A stretch of 64,000 bases of DNA from Blumeriella jaapii. Taxonomy: Eukaryota; Ascomycota; Leotiomycetes; Helotiales; Drepanopezizaceae. Below, piece after piece: positions 9,991 to 21,205 of the stretch (within the stretch, counting starts at the first letter, position 1; the number at the start of each line of letters is the position of its first letter). The stretch spans positions 2,480,001 through 2,544,000 of the forward strand of contig VWND01000001.1 in the NCBI GenBank assembly GCA_009599575.1. Reading direction: 5' to 3'. Made by a program: the position numbers and the translations under genes. The notes beneath the pieces are model-generated. The model saw only the letters and a program-made list of their open reading frames with translations, searched no databases and was not told where the DNA came from.

Positions 9991-12900
9991 CTGATTGAAG
10001 AGCTACTGAAATGTATATGTATATATATGTCCATAAATATAAATACGTGAATGTTTACTACACCCGAGTATTTACAGCGCAGTACTGTACTTACCCCTCC
10101 ATTGATGCTGATGCTGATTCCGCACTTCCGCACCCCCGCGCATGGATTCCGCTCGGATTCAGGCTCGTGTGCACGTGACGAGCTAACCACAATCGGCAGG
10201 TATAAAACACCTTGCAATTGGAATACGGTAAAAACAGCAAAGTTGTAATTCTTCATAAACAGAGCTTTATTCACGAGAAAGCATCCCAACGACGAAAACC
10301 ACCCCAATGGCGAGTATCGAATTCGTGCTTGGACTAGAAAAGATGTTCAAAGACCTGACATTTTCTGCGGCTCTCTGCTTGAGCCGAATACCTACGCATT
10401 CGAAACGCGGACCTTGATCAGATTGCTGAGGCATGTCCGAAAAAAAAAAGGTTGATCCCCGACGTGATCTCATTGTTGGATTTTGAGATCTTGATTCCGA
10501 ACTACACCTTCAAATGTTACGTTCTTCGGCTTAGAACCGCAGCGCTATCTCACGCGCAGGATTGATGGTGTTTGCAAAAGTACCGACAGTCCGACAGTCT
10601 ACATTCTGTATTACAACCTACAAGGGTACCTATACTCTCACGTGATCTTACTTACGTGATACAAGGGCACAGAGATGTATCAATAGACTGTCCAGAACTG
10701 GAACGAAGACGTGGGAGCAAGAATAACAGGAGATCGCTGATTTGAGGCTCTTGTTTTCGCTAGCTCACACATGACATTAAGAACTGGATTTTTTATATTC
10801 AACCTATCTTTTGATACAACCTCAACGTTGACCACCAGTGCGCATTCTTATCTTTATTCAGCGTATTCGAAAATCGGTTTCCGTAATGTTAGGGAGGAAA
10901 AAGGGAAGCGGAGCAGAAGTGAAAGGGTCGATTGGAATTGCAACCGACGTTATCGAAGCAGCAAAAGCTGCTTTTGCGCTTTTGGACGTTCGCAAGACTG
11001 ACTGTAAAGTGGGCTCGAAGGTGTCATGGATAAAGTCGTTTCTGATTGTTTTTTATTCTAACTCCCTCGTTTACTGGCGCGCCGAATCACAACGCTGCTT
11101 TCTAGTGTTTTCGCCAGGTTTCCCTCGAGCAGTCGATTCCAAGATCTCCTCGTCTGAAGAAGAACCAATGGCCGCTTCCGGCTCCGAAATCGACTATCCA
11201 GCCATTGGTAGGTATTCATCGCCGTACGCAAGAAGTCCTGACCAAAGCAAAACAAGCAACATACGATAGAGGAGCTAAGGAACATGCAAACACCAAACAT
11301 CTGAAATCGATAACAACTTGAATGTACCGGCACCAATTCTCCGGCCCTAGAAAGCCCACACCAAGCGCCAAAATCAGGCAAAAGTAATAAAGTCCTCGTG
11401 ATCACGTTCGCTCCGAGATCAATCTTCGTTGTGCCAACAAAGCGTCATCTAGGTAACGTAGTCGGGGAAAGCAGTTCACGTTGGCCTGATTGCTCATGAT
11501 CCTCGCTCGTCTCGAAGAAACTCCCCTCGCTCTCGGGCTGCGAGATTCCAAACCCGACTGAACGGACACAACTGGGCGCTGCCTTTCCAACTGCACTATC
11601 CACCCCGCCCACCCAAGTGCACATATGGAAATTTGTTGTGAGTCACCTGCGGAGAAAACAGCTTTTCGCGTACGGCGCGAGTGCGAACTATCGTTTTCTA
11701 CTCTCGCACATCGATTCTCGCACATCGCAGCCGCGCGTACCCACGCTAGCACACCAATGTAATCTGATGTTCTGATGACATGTAGGCATAGTAGTTACTT
11801 GCACACCGTCGGAAGACGTCTCGGGCTGGCTTGCAGAGCTGCACGGCTGGGCTTTTCCGGTCGCTGGTTAAGCCGCGGCGCCAGCGCTGCGGTTTTCTCC
11901 AGACGGCTTTGCTGTGGCAATCAGCTCAGCCCGTGTGTTTCGTTATCGACATCATTGATAATGATCTATGCGCGTGCATGTGTGGTAGATGCGTGCCCGG
12001 TAGGTACTCATGCCAACGGAGGAAGAAAGTCACCCTTTCGACATCGGTGAGGTGACGAATGTCAAAATGCCGCCGTGTGAGGAAGACCGTCTGGTCAGTT
12101 GCCATTGCTTCTGGGCTGGGAATCTGGCATTCATCTGTGTGGCAAGAAACATAACATTCGTGAGGCCTTTGGAATCCCACCCACGCCCATTCTCACCCAC
12201 GCCCTCGCCCACGGCTCGAAAGTCACCAAGCTTTTCGAGCAGCAGTGCTAACCGGTTGGCGCCGCGCCGCGCGAGCCCAAGACGCTTCAAGCAGCAAAGC
12301 TTGTTTTCGGCACTCACTGGTTCTGCCAAATAATCATGACGGCCACCAAGTGGAGAACGGCCCGGCGCTGGCGTCAGGGCATTTATTGGTTCGCGGACAG
12401 CCAGTCCTATTCGTATTCGTCGTGTTCCTCGCATCTCACGGTTGTTCGACACCACAATGCCTTCGATTCAGGCCCAAGAGCGCGAATCTCGAGGGGGCCG
12501 AAGCGCGGTGCAATTGGCCCCGAATTGCGTTGCCAAAGAAGAACAAAAAATGTGTTGACTTTCCTCGACCCAAGACGGGACGGGGCTGGGCCCGAGTCGT
12601 AGGGAGGGCTTAGCGACTCGGCTTAGCGACTCGGCTAAATAGCGCCAACGCGTGACGACACTCAAGAAAGTAGGTGCGCTAAGTGCCTCCTCGACCCACG
12701 TACATATTAGATATTTTGTAAACATCTACATTTCGGTCGTAATGCCCTGTCATGAGGCACATGATCAGGTTGCATTCAAGGTGGGGATGTGATGGTGCGC
12801 AGCGAAGACGAACTTCTGCAAGATCAATGGGTCGGCAGCCTTCGAATAGTGGGAGTTATGGAGTGTGATGAGGGCCTGGTTTGGCCATTCTTAATGGCCC

Positions 12901-14483
12901 AATCTTAACGAGCACCATCATGGTGGGAGGCAGTGTTTCTTGCCGGGACAACAGCCAATGTGACAGAGTGAACCGAGTAAGCCCGCCTGCGAATCCTGCG
13001 GATTCCTTCCTCTTTCCATTCTCATGTCGCCTGTCTTTGTATGCTTTGTATGCAAACATCTCCGAGTCACACACATGTTGCATTTCCAATCTACGGGTTC
13101 GAGGAAGCGATGGCGAGAATGAACCCGAAATCAAATCCAAATTGTGACCCCGGAACCCAGAACCTTTCTACAAGATCATGGCTTTGGCCAAAGAAAATCG
13201 CCGTCACTTGTTTCCTACCTAGGGTGGAGGTTGGGTCCAGACTCTAGCATAGGCACTGTGCACACCGAGTGCGCACCCGACTCGCCTCGCTCTGGCTGTG
13301 CTTGTGTATTCCTCCAATAGCTTCGCATTTTTCTATTTCCCCCAAATCTATAGTGCGTGACTCGTCAGCCTTGATTTTCGGGAATTGTGTACTGTTTGCA
13401 CACATGACGACGTGAAAATCACTACTATATGAATCCTACAAAGTCTCAGTTTGTAATTATTCTCCGAGAGCTTCTTCAACCTTCAACTCTGCCTTAGTCT
13501 GCGTGAGGCTGTAGACTTAACTCGCCACTCTAGAGTCCTTGTAAAGTAGCTGCAGAGCCACATGAGTAGGGGGAGGCTATACAGCGTTTGAGGGCAGCGT
13601 ATGGCCACCGCGAGCTGCATAGCCACTTGTACCCGTTAACCCATCACTACGCGTGATGTTGCATTGTTTATTTTTGGCTCCTCTGTATCTTACTGTTGCT
13701 GGGCCCATCGTTTCTTAGCGTGAGCGTAATGATCTGTATCTTCATGACGATGGTGATAATTCTTACCTGAGCTAGTGACTAGGTTGGTAAAGTTTTCAGC
13801 GGGGCATGGACAGATGACAAGCTGAGGATGTTCACACACTGACAGTTTTACAGTACATTGGGGGGAGGCAGATTTCGATATCAGTCTGGAAGGTCGTGAA
13901 GTGAACTTGAGCGTTTACAATTACAACATCCGCGCCACCGCGGCTCTGACCGTGTTCGGGTTCTTGCCGTGGCTCCGCTACTAGAAAGCTCAGGTTAAGA
14001 CCTCTATAATCTTGTAGGATTGCAAGTGCTCTCACTCAGTTCGGTCTACGTCCACAAGATCACGACGTGGTGCTGGTTTCTCGGTCTCGTTGCACCTTCC
14101 TTGTGGGGGCTTTTGGGTGATTTCACCAACCAGGAGCAATTCATACCAATTCACGCGCATGTAGCTCTTTCCCAGACTTCCTAGTGAGCCAGAAAAGGGT
14201 AAGTCGTCCCTCGGTGCCCTCTAGCCTGCTGCTATATAAGCTTGCCTGGCGTCGTTCAAGTCTCCAAAATGACCCGTCTCTTTAGTTTCCATTCCTCAAC
14301 CGCTCAGCAGCACAACATGCTTACAGACCTAACTTCTTTATGGTATGACAAGCTCGTCACTTCTTCATCATGAAGCTTGAAGCTACTATCATGGTCCACG
14401 AAATGCTGACGTTGATGAAGTAGTAGCGTCTCCCGTCATCATGATTCTGCTTCTCATCCCAAGAGCCGGTCCGTCTCCAAAAT

Positions 14484-14492
14484 CTATATAAG
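14484..14492 (+). promoter_or_regulatory. TATA box of the small hypothetical gene
   Basis: CTATATAAG, 174 bp upstream of the ATG at 14666. A second identical site lies at 14232-14240. The closer one is the likelier core promoter; its use is inferred from position only. Confidence 0.4.
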
Positions 14493-14593
14493 AAAACGAA
14501 GAACCCCCCCCTCCGAGTCTGCAATTCTTCATACTTGTGTATACATCTGACATCCTCAGAATACCCCACCACCAAGACACATCTATACAGAAT

Positions 14594-14659
14594 ACCCACC
14601 CACCACCCACCACCCCCACCACCCACCACCCACCACCCACCACCACCACACACACAAAA
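14594..14659. repeat. CCA/CCCA-rich simple repeat in a 5' leader
   Basis: A run of CCACC and CCCACC units ending in CA repeats, directly before the Kozak-like CACCATG of the hypothetical gene at 14666. It probably lies in the transcript leader. Confidence 0.85.
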
Positions 14660-14665
14660 CCCACC

Positions 14666-15100
14666 ATGACGAACGGAACCACCAATTCCTCCTCAGCCCA
14701 CGCCCAGCAATCTGAGGGCGCGCAAGACCTCGACGCAGCGAGGGCTCTCATAGACTTACGCCAGGGCATCCAGTCCCCAGAGGATGCCCAGGCGGTTGCC
14801 ACTGCGGAACTCCGGGAAGCAGCGGGGACACTCATGGACATATACCATGACCACCAGTTGCCAAAGGATGCACAGGCTTGTCCCAGCCAGTGCACCTTGG
14901 CGCAGCTTCCCTCGCCGCCGCCAGACCAAACTGGCTTCATTCCCGGCTCCGCCGCGATCATCGCGTTCCTCGACGCCCGCGATTTGCAGGGAGATACCGA
15001 CGTCGAGGACACGGACACCCCGCTGCCGACGGTGGGTGTCCGGGGAAATGGCCGCTCCACTCGCAGGAGCAGCGCGGCGGCAAGAGGTCGAAGGTCGTGA
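14666..15100 (+). CDS. Small hypothetical protein
   Basis: A 144-aa single-exon frame beginning 'MTNGTTNSSSAHAQQSEG'. I chose the ATG at 14666 because it has a good fungal context (CCCACCATGA) and sits downstream of a TATA box and a repeat-rich leader; the frame is open further upstream but only through the CCA repeat. Features: a Ser/Asn-rich start, a predicted-helical middle with two similar segments ('DAARALIDLRQGIQSPEDAQ' and 'REAAGTLMDIYHDHQLPKDAQ'), and a basic C-terminus ('GRSTRRSSAAARGRRS'). No signal peptide or membrane segment. I do not recognise the family. The basic tail could be a nuclear signal, which is inference. Confidence 0.55.
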   Translation: MTNGTTNSSSAHAQQSEGAQDLDAARALIDLRQGIQSPEDAQAVATAELREAAGTLMDIYHDHQLPKDAQACPSQCTLAQLPSPPPDQTGFIPGSAAIIAFLDARDLQGDTDVEDTDTPLPTVGVRGNGRSTRRSSAAARGRRS

Positions 15101-17212
15101 GCCTCTCGATCTTCGCAGAAAGCTGGAGGGGGCAGAGGCGGTAAAGGGGGCAGAGGGTGAAGTGTCGCTGGCTAGGCGACTGGGACCGGGGCTTCGGCAG
15201 GCCCATCCGCTCGAGATACTCGTGCCGCGGCGAGGGCTGGGAGGTTGGGTATCGACCCCTCGCCGCTGGCTGTCCTAAGATCCGAAAGCCAATTCGAGGA
15301 TTGTGGACGATGGCCATCGCGATGCATTATCATCAACATCCTTTGGCCCGTGTGTGGGGGCATCTGGCCGATGGAAGGGGCGGGGTTTCTCAGAGGTGAC
15401 GGACTGAGGAAAGAATGGAACTTGTCTTTGTTGTTTGGACTTGCGGTATCTGGTTGATTTTGTTTCTCAATGATATGCTTTGGATTTGTATCATTGGAAA
15501 GTGTTTTGTTTACTTGCTCGCTTGCGTCGAGATGCATCCCTGTTAGGCTACGATTATTCATCACCACAGCTCTCAGAAAAGTAGGGTGATAGATCAATAT
15601 GCATATAAATTTGATTCGATGAGTTTTATGCAAATAGTGGAATGATGACATGTGCCCATGGCCCTCGGGGTGGTAAAAAAACTTCTGTCTTGAAACTCCA
15701 ACAGCCAAGTGAGAATTTCAAACTTTGGTCCTTGCGATCAACGTTTGCTCAGCTGCGGATACGTCGCGAACCCGGCGTCAACAAGATTTGGTGATTTCTA
15801 ACACTGTCATACATCTGCACTCCAGGAGCCTCTTCTCAGTTGCCACCAGGTCGTCAACCGACTTTCCCAGGGAGTGAACGGATCACACTGAATCGTAACG
15901 CTGCACTATCGGTGCAGTGGCAACAGCACTACAGAAATCGACTTTCCTCTCTTTCGCATTGTACGAGACACTCGTCACACATTTCTTTTACACAACTGCT
16001 TTCTCGAGGGTGTCTCCTGGATGTAAAAATCCCCAGCTTAGCTCGTCCGTCTCCCATGCCCCGCGGGAGGCTTGAGGTAGCGAGCGCAGTTTAGCTGCCC
16101 CCCTCCAGACGTTAAGCAATATCAGCAGCAGCAGCAGCAGCAGCAGAAGCAGCATTGTAAGAGACACTGTAGTTTGGCCGACCTACATATGTGCCAGCAG
16201 GTCACCTTTCTGCGCTTCCAGCTCAGGTATTTTTTGGGGGGGTTTGGTGGGGTGTTGCGGCTTGTCGTTGCGATTCACATTGCGTTGCTTTTCCTTTTCG
16301 CTTCTTCTTCCATTTTTTTTCTTCTTTTCTGCTCTCTCTTTCTCCATCTTTTCCTTATTTTTTTTTCTTATTTTTTTTCTTTTTCGAACCTCGCTCGTTT
16401 ATAGCGGTCAGATTTGTCACAGTCGGCCTTCTTGACGATAGGACTTTGGCAATTTCTGGTTTTCGGAACGGAACCCAGGCCCCCTGTGACTCGAGCGGCA
16501 CTTGAGCTCGTGGGCATTCTGCATTCTATGTCTACATCTGATTCTTTTCACGATAGTTGCTTGCGTTGGGAATGGGCGGCCGGTTGGTAGGGTGGTGCTC
16601 TCTTAGCTTTGGTTTCAGCGTACTCCGAGAATTGACTCGTCGCATGATGGGAGAGGGGGATGGAAGGGGGAGGGAGGGATGACGGGGATTAGTGTAAGGG
16701 GGGAGGGGGCTGTCTCGATACCTGAGTTTAGGAGGATTTTTGCTAGTGAAACCATTGGCTTTTTTTGTTTGTTTTTCTCCCGGTTGTGTCTTTCTCTGCA
16801 AGGCAGGTTTGCCTGAACTTTCTGTACCTCGAAGACCGTCTTTTCCTCTTTTACCATGATGTTTCGGCACGGGCTGCTGCAATGAATCGAAGGCCATGGA
16901 CTAGGGTGGCGTGAAAACAACTTGGACTTGAGATACAAACCAACCTCCACATCGGCCAAGCAAGGACGCCGTATTAAGCAGAAAGATCACATTGATAACT
17001 CCAAAGTCCGATCCTTGCGTTACCACCCCTCCACCTTCCCGACGAATGCTTGACTCTCGGTATCGACCTTTACACCAAGCGCAGCAGCAAGGTGCAGCGA
17101 CACTTGATCCCTTTCTGAATCTCGTCTTTGTTGTTCCCCAGATTACGACTTCCATACATGTGCCTTCCACCAGTCAGCCAAGACACTCCAAACTTCAGGC
17201 GGGGAGATCTAT
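15101..17212. other. Intergenic stretch, no gene seen
   Basis: No supported coding region. It contains a (CAG)8 microsatellite (separate entry), pyrimidine-rich T tracts at about 16289-16385, and the 3' flank of the CMD-like gene. Confidence 0.5.
16123..16152. repeat. (CAG)8-AAG-CAG microsatellite
   Basis: Eight perfect CAG units followed by AAG and CAG, outside any recognised coding frame. Confidence 0.9.
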
Positions 17213-17851
17213 CTACCCTTTGGCTTGCGGAGCCGCAGAGGAGACATAGCACACGATGAACTCCATCAAGCCCGTCTCTTTCGCATCCAAGATCCTCTCC
17301 TCGGACATAAGCTCGCCGTAGATGCTCAACTTGGCGAACTGGTCCAGATCGCCGCCGGAAGAGGCGGCCATGTTCTGCAGCACGCGATCGGCGACCTTGC
17401 CGTACACGCGATTGAAGAAGTCATGGCCTCTCTTCTCGAGCTCGGCGGCTGTGTAGTCGGCTCGCAACGACTGATCGGCTTCGAGCGTCTTGCCCACGGC
17501 TGGAGAGCCTTCGTCAACTGCAGCTCTCAAAGCAGCCAAGCAGTTGATGCCCTGCATTCTCCATCAGCCATCTAGCAGCGGTGGTGCGTTCGTTGTTCGA
17601 CGGACTTTGGGGAACCCGGCCAAGGGACTTGTCTTCAGCAGACCCTCTCTGATCCTCCTGGCGATTGTCAACTGCTTGTGCTCGTCCTTCGTGTGATTCT
17701 GCGCGTATTTCCACAGCTCGCTAATGTGGGTTGGTTGGCCGACCGACTCCACGATGACCGCTGCATAGACGAGCCATATCGACTTTTCTGGTCTGGACAG
17801 ATCCCCAGCGACAAATTCTGAGAGCACCGATTCAAAATTCACGGCCGCCAT
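17213..17851 (-). CDS. Carboxymuconolactone decarboxylase/AhpD-like protein
   Basis: Exon 1 is 17851-17606 and exon 2 is 17551-17213, giving 194 aa. The 54-bp intron has the weak donor gtccgt and acceptor atgcag, and joins to give 'SPLAGFPK|GINCLAAL', the expected CMD/AhpD core. The start at 17851 ('MAAVNFESVLSEF') was preferred over an upstream in-frame ATG at 18013, whose extra 54 residues look non-coding. Fungal members of this all-alpha family are mostly uncharacterised; some are peroxisomal. No C-terminal SKL-type signal is present (it ends 'APQAKG'). The AhpD CxxC redox pair is not evident, so peroxidase activity is unlikely. It is divergent from the CoA-transferase relic starting 290 bp away. 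Confidence 0.75.
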
Positions 17852-18140
17852 CACGGTTGGGGTTGATAGATATATGCAGAATTTATCTTTCCATTCAGAA
17901 ATCCTTAAAGCCTTCGTTGCCACGCGGCTGTTGAAATATGCCCGTGCAGGGCCAGCTGTAGCGGCGGAAGTCCCGGCATGACGACGTTGACCTCTGTTGA
18001 TTCGCGTATTCAATAGCCTGCTGGTGTCGGCTATTTGTTGACGTCGCTCGCTGATTGGGATTCGTCGTTAAGTTCTTCTTGGATAAGTGCCGACTGTTTG
18101 GCGCGTGTATGCTGCATCTGGTTGGGAACGCTTACAAGAA

Positions 18141-18611
18141 ATGGCACCAACAAGTCAAAACTTCCAGATTTGCGATTCCGTAGCCGACGCGCTGAAATGA
18201 TGCGGCCAGGGTGCTACAGTTATGGTCGGGTCAGGACTGGCCCTGCTCAATGTTGATCTTGCAGCTGCTAACGGTGTGTAGAGGCTTCGGTCTCTCAGGA
18301 ATTCCGGAAAATATCATTGAGTATGTTCGCGAGCAGCCAGATATCGCAGACCTGAAGATCATCTCGACCGAAGCTGGCGATGATGGATGGGGCCTGGGAA
18401 GATTGTACGAGAAGGACACGATCTCGAAGCAATGGGCCAGCTACATCGGCCGCGCCAAGGTCATGGAGCAGGCCTATCTGACGGGGAAGAATGAGCTGGA
18501 ACTCGTCCCCCAGGGAACGGTGAGAACGCTCCTCCTCGTGGACGTCAGGGTGCGCGGTTTGACTCTCAACAGCTCGCGGAGAAGGTCAGATGCTGCGGTG
18601 CTGGCATACCG
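18141..18611 (+). pseudogene. Succinyl-CoA:3-ketoacid CoA-transferase (SCOT) relic
   Basis: The N-terminal part of a SCOT (ketone-body/acetoacetate CoA-transfer) gene. From ATG 18141 it reads 'MAPTSQNFQICDSVADALK', then an in-frame TGA at 18198, then 'GQGATVMVG'. A 52-bp intron (18230-18281) leads into 'GGFGLSGIPENIIEYVRE' and 'STEAGDDGWGLGRLYEKD', 'ASYIGRAKVMEQAYLTG', 'ELELVPQGT'. A second 53-bp intron (18520-18572, donor gtgaga) leads to 'LAEKVRCCGAGIP', after which homology stops and a TAG follows. A full enzyme has about 500 residues, so some 70% is missing and no second half is seen downstream. Both introns keep good splice sites, so the gene was lost recently or the locus is rearranged. 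The TGA could be CGA hit by a C-to-T change. Confidence 0.85.
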
Positions 18612-18629
18612 TTATAGTACCTTGAATCC

Positions 18630-18632
<3 letters not shown>

Positions 18633-18660
<28 letters not shown>
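18633..18660. repeat. Poly-A tract of 28 bases
   Basis: An uninterrupted A28 starting 21 bp after the break point of the SCOT relic. It is not the tail of a processed copy, because the relic keeps its introns. Confidence 0.9.
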
Positions 18661-18662
<2 letters not shown>

Positions 18663-19752
18663 CTCGTTCAAAGACTTAACATGTTGCCGCCTTCTTCGCC
18701 TGTTCCAACTCCGAATTTTCGTTCACAGCAACCTAGCAGGAACTAATCGTCCTGGCATAGGCGCAGCTTTTCTTCAGAGTTCGGGCTTTGTAGATATACT
18801 GCAGCTTTGTAACTCCAAGCTTTTGGAACTCCACCTTGTGGCCTTGGCATTTACTTGCATTTGCATACGCCCCCTTGTCGCTATCGAAAGGCCACGGAGG
18901 CCCCCCTCAGACTTGACCTGGCTATGGGAGGATGCGACCATTAACAGTTTGTGATCATCGCCATGCGTTCTCTAGGCAACTTCTCTACTGGCGTTAGTGG
19001 AAATTTCCTGCGAGGAGTGTAAGCAGTTCGTAGTCACTGCTTGCTCGGCTAGCATTGGAAGTCAATAAGAACCAAGTCGAGTAGCGAGGTTGGTCAGAAA
19101 GTTTGCATGAAACTCGGGTGATGGACCGCAAACCAAGAGACACATTGCGGTGGAAGCGTGCTTGATACCCGGACTCGATACGAAAGTGTTTTTTTCATCA
19201 GTTTCCGGTCGCTTGAAGGCAGACAGCTGTATCGCAGGTACCCCTAGCCCCTTTTCTAAGCGAGTCTCTGCATCAAATTCAACGAACGCTTGCAACGGCG
19301 TAGTCCTCATCAGCGTCCGAAAGCCAAGTAAAACAAGAGCCGTCCGATCCCTCATGTCGAAAGACATCTGTCCTGGTGCAAGGCTTGTTTGCTCTCCCAC
19401 ACACCCAGACGCAGGCTTGATACGTCTTGGCACAGAGGGCCGAACACAACTCGTCGCGGCTCTCCTCGCTTAGCCATCAAACTCATCTCAACATCGAGGT
19501 TCTTGGATCTTGCTACTCGCCGTGAACACTTGCTCCCTCATCGAGTATGATGTTCCGAGGCAGGTCGCGCAGAGCTTGCATGCTCCGGTCTTCGAAACCG
19601 CAGGCCTTGTGGTCAACGTACATTTCCGATGGTACAAGAATGGTCGCTTCACCTCTGCCTCTTTCTCAAACAATCAGCTCATTCCTTCTCATCCCTCTCC
19701 CTACACTCGTCGCTTGTGCTGGTCACTTGAAGCCTTTTTAATATCTCCCGCT
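18661..19752. other. Intergenic stretch, no gene seen
   Basis: I see no SCOT continuation and no other domain. The last few hundred bases are pyrimidine-rich (CTC/TCTC near 19655-19720) and are the probable promoter/leader of the LPMO-like gene. Confidence 0.5.
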
Positions 19753-20401
19753 ATGTATACCGCTGCGTCGATCCTGAGCCTGGTGGCTCTGACCTCTACC
19801 GTTGCCGGCCATGGCATCCTCGTGAAGCCTCGTCCGCGCGGCGTCGGTCCCGTCATGGACGCAACGTGCGGAGTCTCGGTCGCCGACCTCGTGAGGGCCG
19901 ACGTGACCAGCCACGTCGAAGACATGCCGGAAGCTGCCCTCCTGGATCCCGGCTTCAACGCCGGCGCCTGCAACCTCTTCCTGTGCCGAGGCCTCCAGTT
20001 CGGCGACAACCTGGCCAACGTCCAGAATTTCACCGCCGGGCAGGTGGTCAAAATGCAGGCCAACATCTCGGTCCCCCACGAGGGCCCGATGAACGTCAGC
20101 ATTGTCAACACGGCGACCAACTCCGTCATCGGGCCGCCCTTGATCAGCTTCGACAGCTACGCCGACGAGAAGCTGCCTCAGCTGCCGCCGAGCAACACCA
20201 ACTTCGAAGTCAAGATCCCCTCGGATCTGGGGGACAAATGCACTGTTCGCGGTGCTTGCGTAAGTTGTTCCAGCTGTAGAGATGCAGGCATCTAACGTCT
20301 TCTAGGTCCTGCAATGGTATTGGTTCGGAAGAGGTGCAAAGCAGACGTACGAGTCTTGCATAGATTTCATTATGCCGGCAGCACCAGCAGCACGCCGCTA
20401 G
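19753..20401 (+). CDS. Secreted LPMO-like copper protein (AA16-like, tentative)
   Basis: Exon 1 is 19753-20259 and exon 2 is 20306-20401, giving 200 aa; the 46-bp intron has donor gtaagt, branch ctaac and acceptor ctag. The signal peptide 'MYTAASILSLVALTSTVAG' leaves His20 as the mature N-terminus ('HGILVKPRPRGVGP'), as needed for a histidine-brace copper site. A second candidate ligand is His109 in 'ISVPHEGPMNVSI'. The second exon supplies 'VLQWYWFGRGAKQTYESCIDF', the closing strand with paired Cys of this fold. Such enzymes oxidatively cleave polysaccharides outside the cell. The short catalytic-only architecture and the 'GACNLFLCRGLQFGDN' pattern resemble the AA16/chitin-binding type-4 group, but the family number is inference. 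No binding module or GPI signal is visible. Confidence 0.75.
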
Positions 20402-20797
20402 CAGCGCCAGCTAGTCTGTGTGCGATGTTCATGGACGGTCCATGTGAGTGCTGAGGATGCGACGTGTCAGCGACACCGACTGGTCCGGAGTTTGAGAAAT
20501 GCTCTCGTTGCCTTTTGCCGGACTTTCAATAATTACAGACATATAGAAGACTATCGTAATACAAGCAATAAACCAACTTGTTTGCTGCGGAGCTTATTCA
20601 GCGATTGGTATTCATGATTGATTGATCTGTGTTGTCGGTTAGCGTTGGTACTGTGCTGTAGGAAGTCGAAGCCGGCAAACCGTCCCAGTGTACAAGCAAA
20701 CCTAAAGAAAACCTCATGAGCACGAATTATATGTTATGAGTATTGGCGAACGAAAACTGGCATTCCGCAGTGTAGAAGAGGTGGTTTCCAGTGGAGT
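20402..20797. other. Intergenic stretch, no gene seen
   Basis: 3' flank of the LPMO-like gene; no coding features or repeats noticed. Confidence 0.5.
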
Positions 20798-21205
20798 CTA
20801 AGAGGCGCATTCACGTAAAAAAAAAGCCGTGGTTTCTCGACTATTATTGCGCTCTAGCGCTGTTTCGCATCTCTCGGAAATGCGATCCATTTTATTAATC
20901 GTAGGTTCAAAAGGCATATCCAGGTCCCAAGGTTGACTGCTCTCGACCGTAGCGAGCTTGTCCGCTGCTTCGTTGCCGATGATGCCCATATGTCCTGGAG
21001 CCCATTTGACCCCGACGTTTTGCGTTAGCATCACATTCTGAATGAAAGGCCCACTGCGACGTCGACGTAACTGTGGAAAAAAGACCGCGATCAATGTATC
21101 AAGAGTAAACAGCACATTGAAGTAGAGAATCAGTTGAATCTTGATTTTAATTACCAGAAGAGCCGCGAGCATCTCACATACATGATGGGAGCAGTGAGCG
21201 CACAC
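20798..21205 (-). mobile_element. Non-LTR retrotransposon (LINE) RNase H relic
   Basis: The minus-strand frame contains 'VKWAPGHMGIIGNEAADKLA', the C-terminal RNase H signature (cf. W-x-PGH-x-G-x-x-GNE-x-AD) of fungal Tad/I-type LINEs, followed by a divergent tail. No reverse transcriptase, endonuclease or earlier RNase H part is found upstream, so this is a 3' fragment. The residues before 'LRRRRSGPFIQNV' do not look like RNase H and probably belong to other sequence. Confidence 0.75.

Larger units (their letters stand above)
9991..14665. other. Long intergenic stretch, no supported gene
   Basis: About 4.7 kb with no recognisable domain on either strand. Open frames up to about 143 codons (for example 10838-11269 +, 11402-11752 -, 12030-12455 -) show no motif, splice structure or composition that separates them from chance. 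A short direct repeat (CTTAGCGACTCGG twice) lies near 12609-12636. Two TATA-like CTATATAAG sites at 14232-14240 and 14484-14492 precede the next gene. Confidence 0.45.

Noticed and set aside
10838..11269. 143-codon plus-strand frame
   Set aside because: No recognisable motif, no splice structure and ordinary intergenic context; left as unsupported.
17852..18013. N-terminal extension of the CMD-like protein from ATG 18013
   Set aside because: The 54 added residues are Arg/Ala-rich without family match; the downstream ATG gives the usual start.
18211..18954. A 247-codon open frame through the SCOT relic
   Set aside because: It reads through the two introns and the A28 tract (poly-Lys); only the SCOT exons within it are real.
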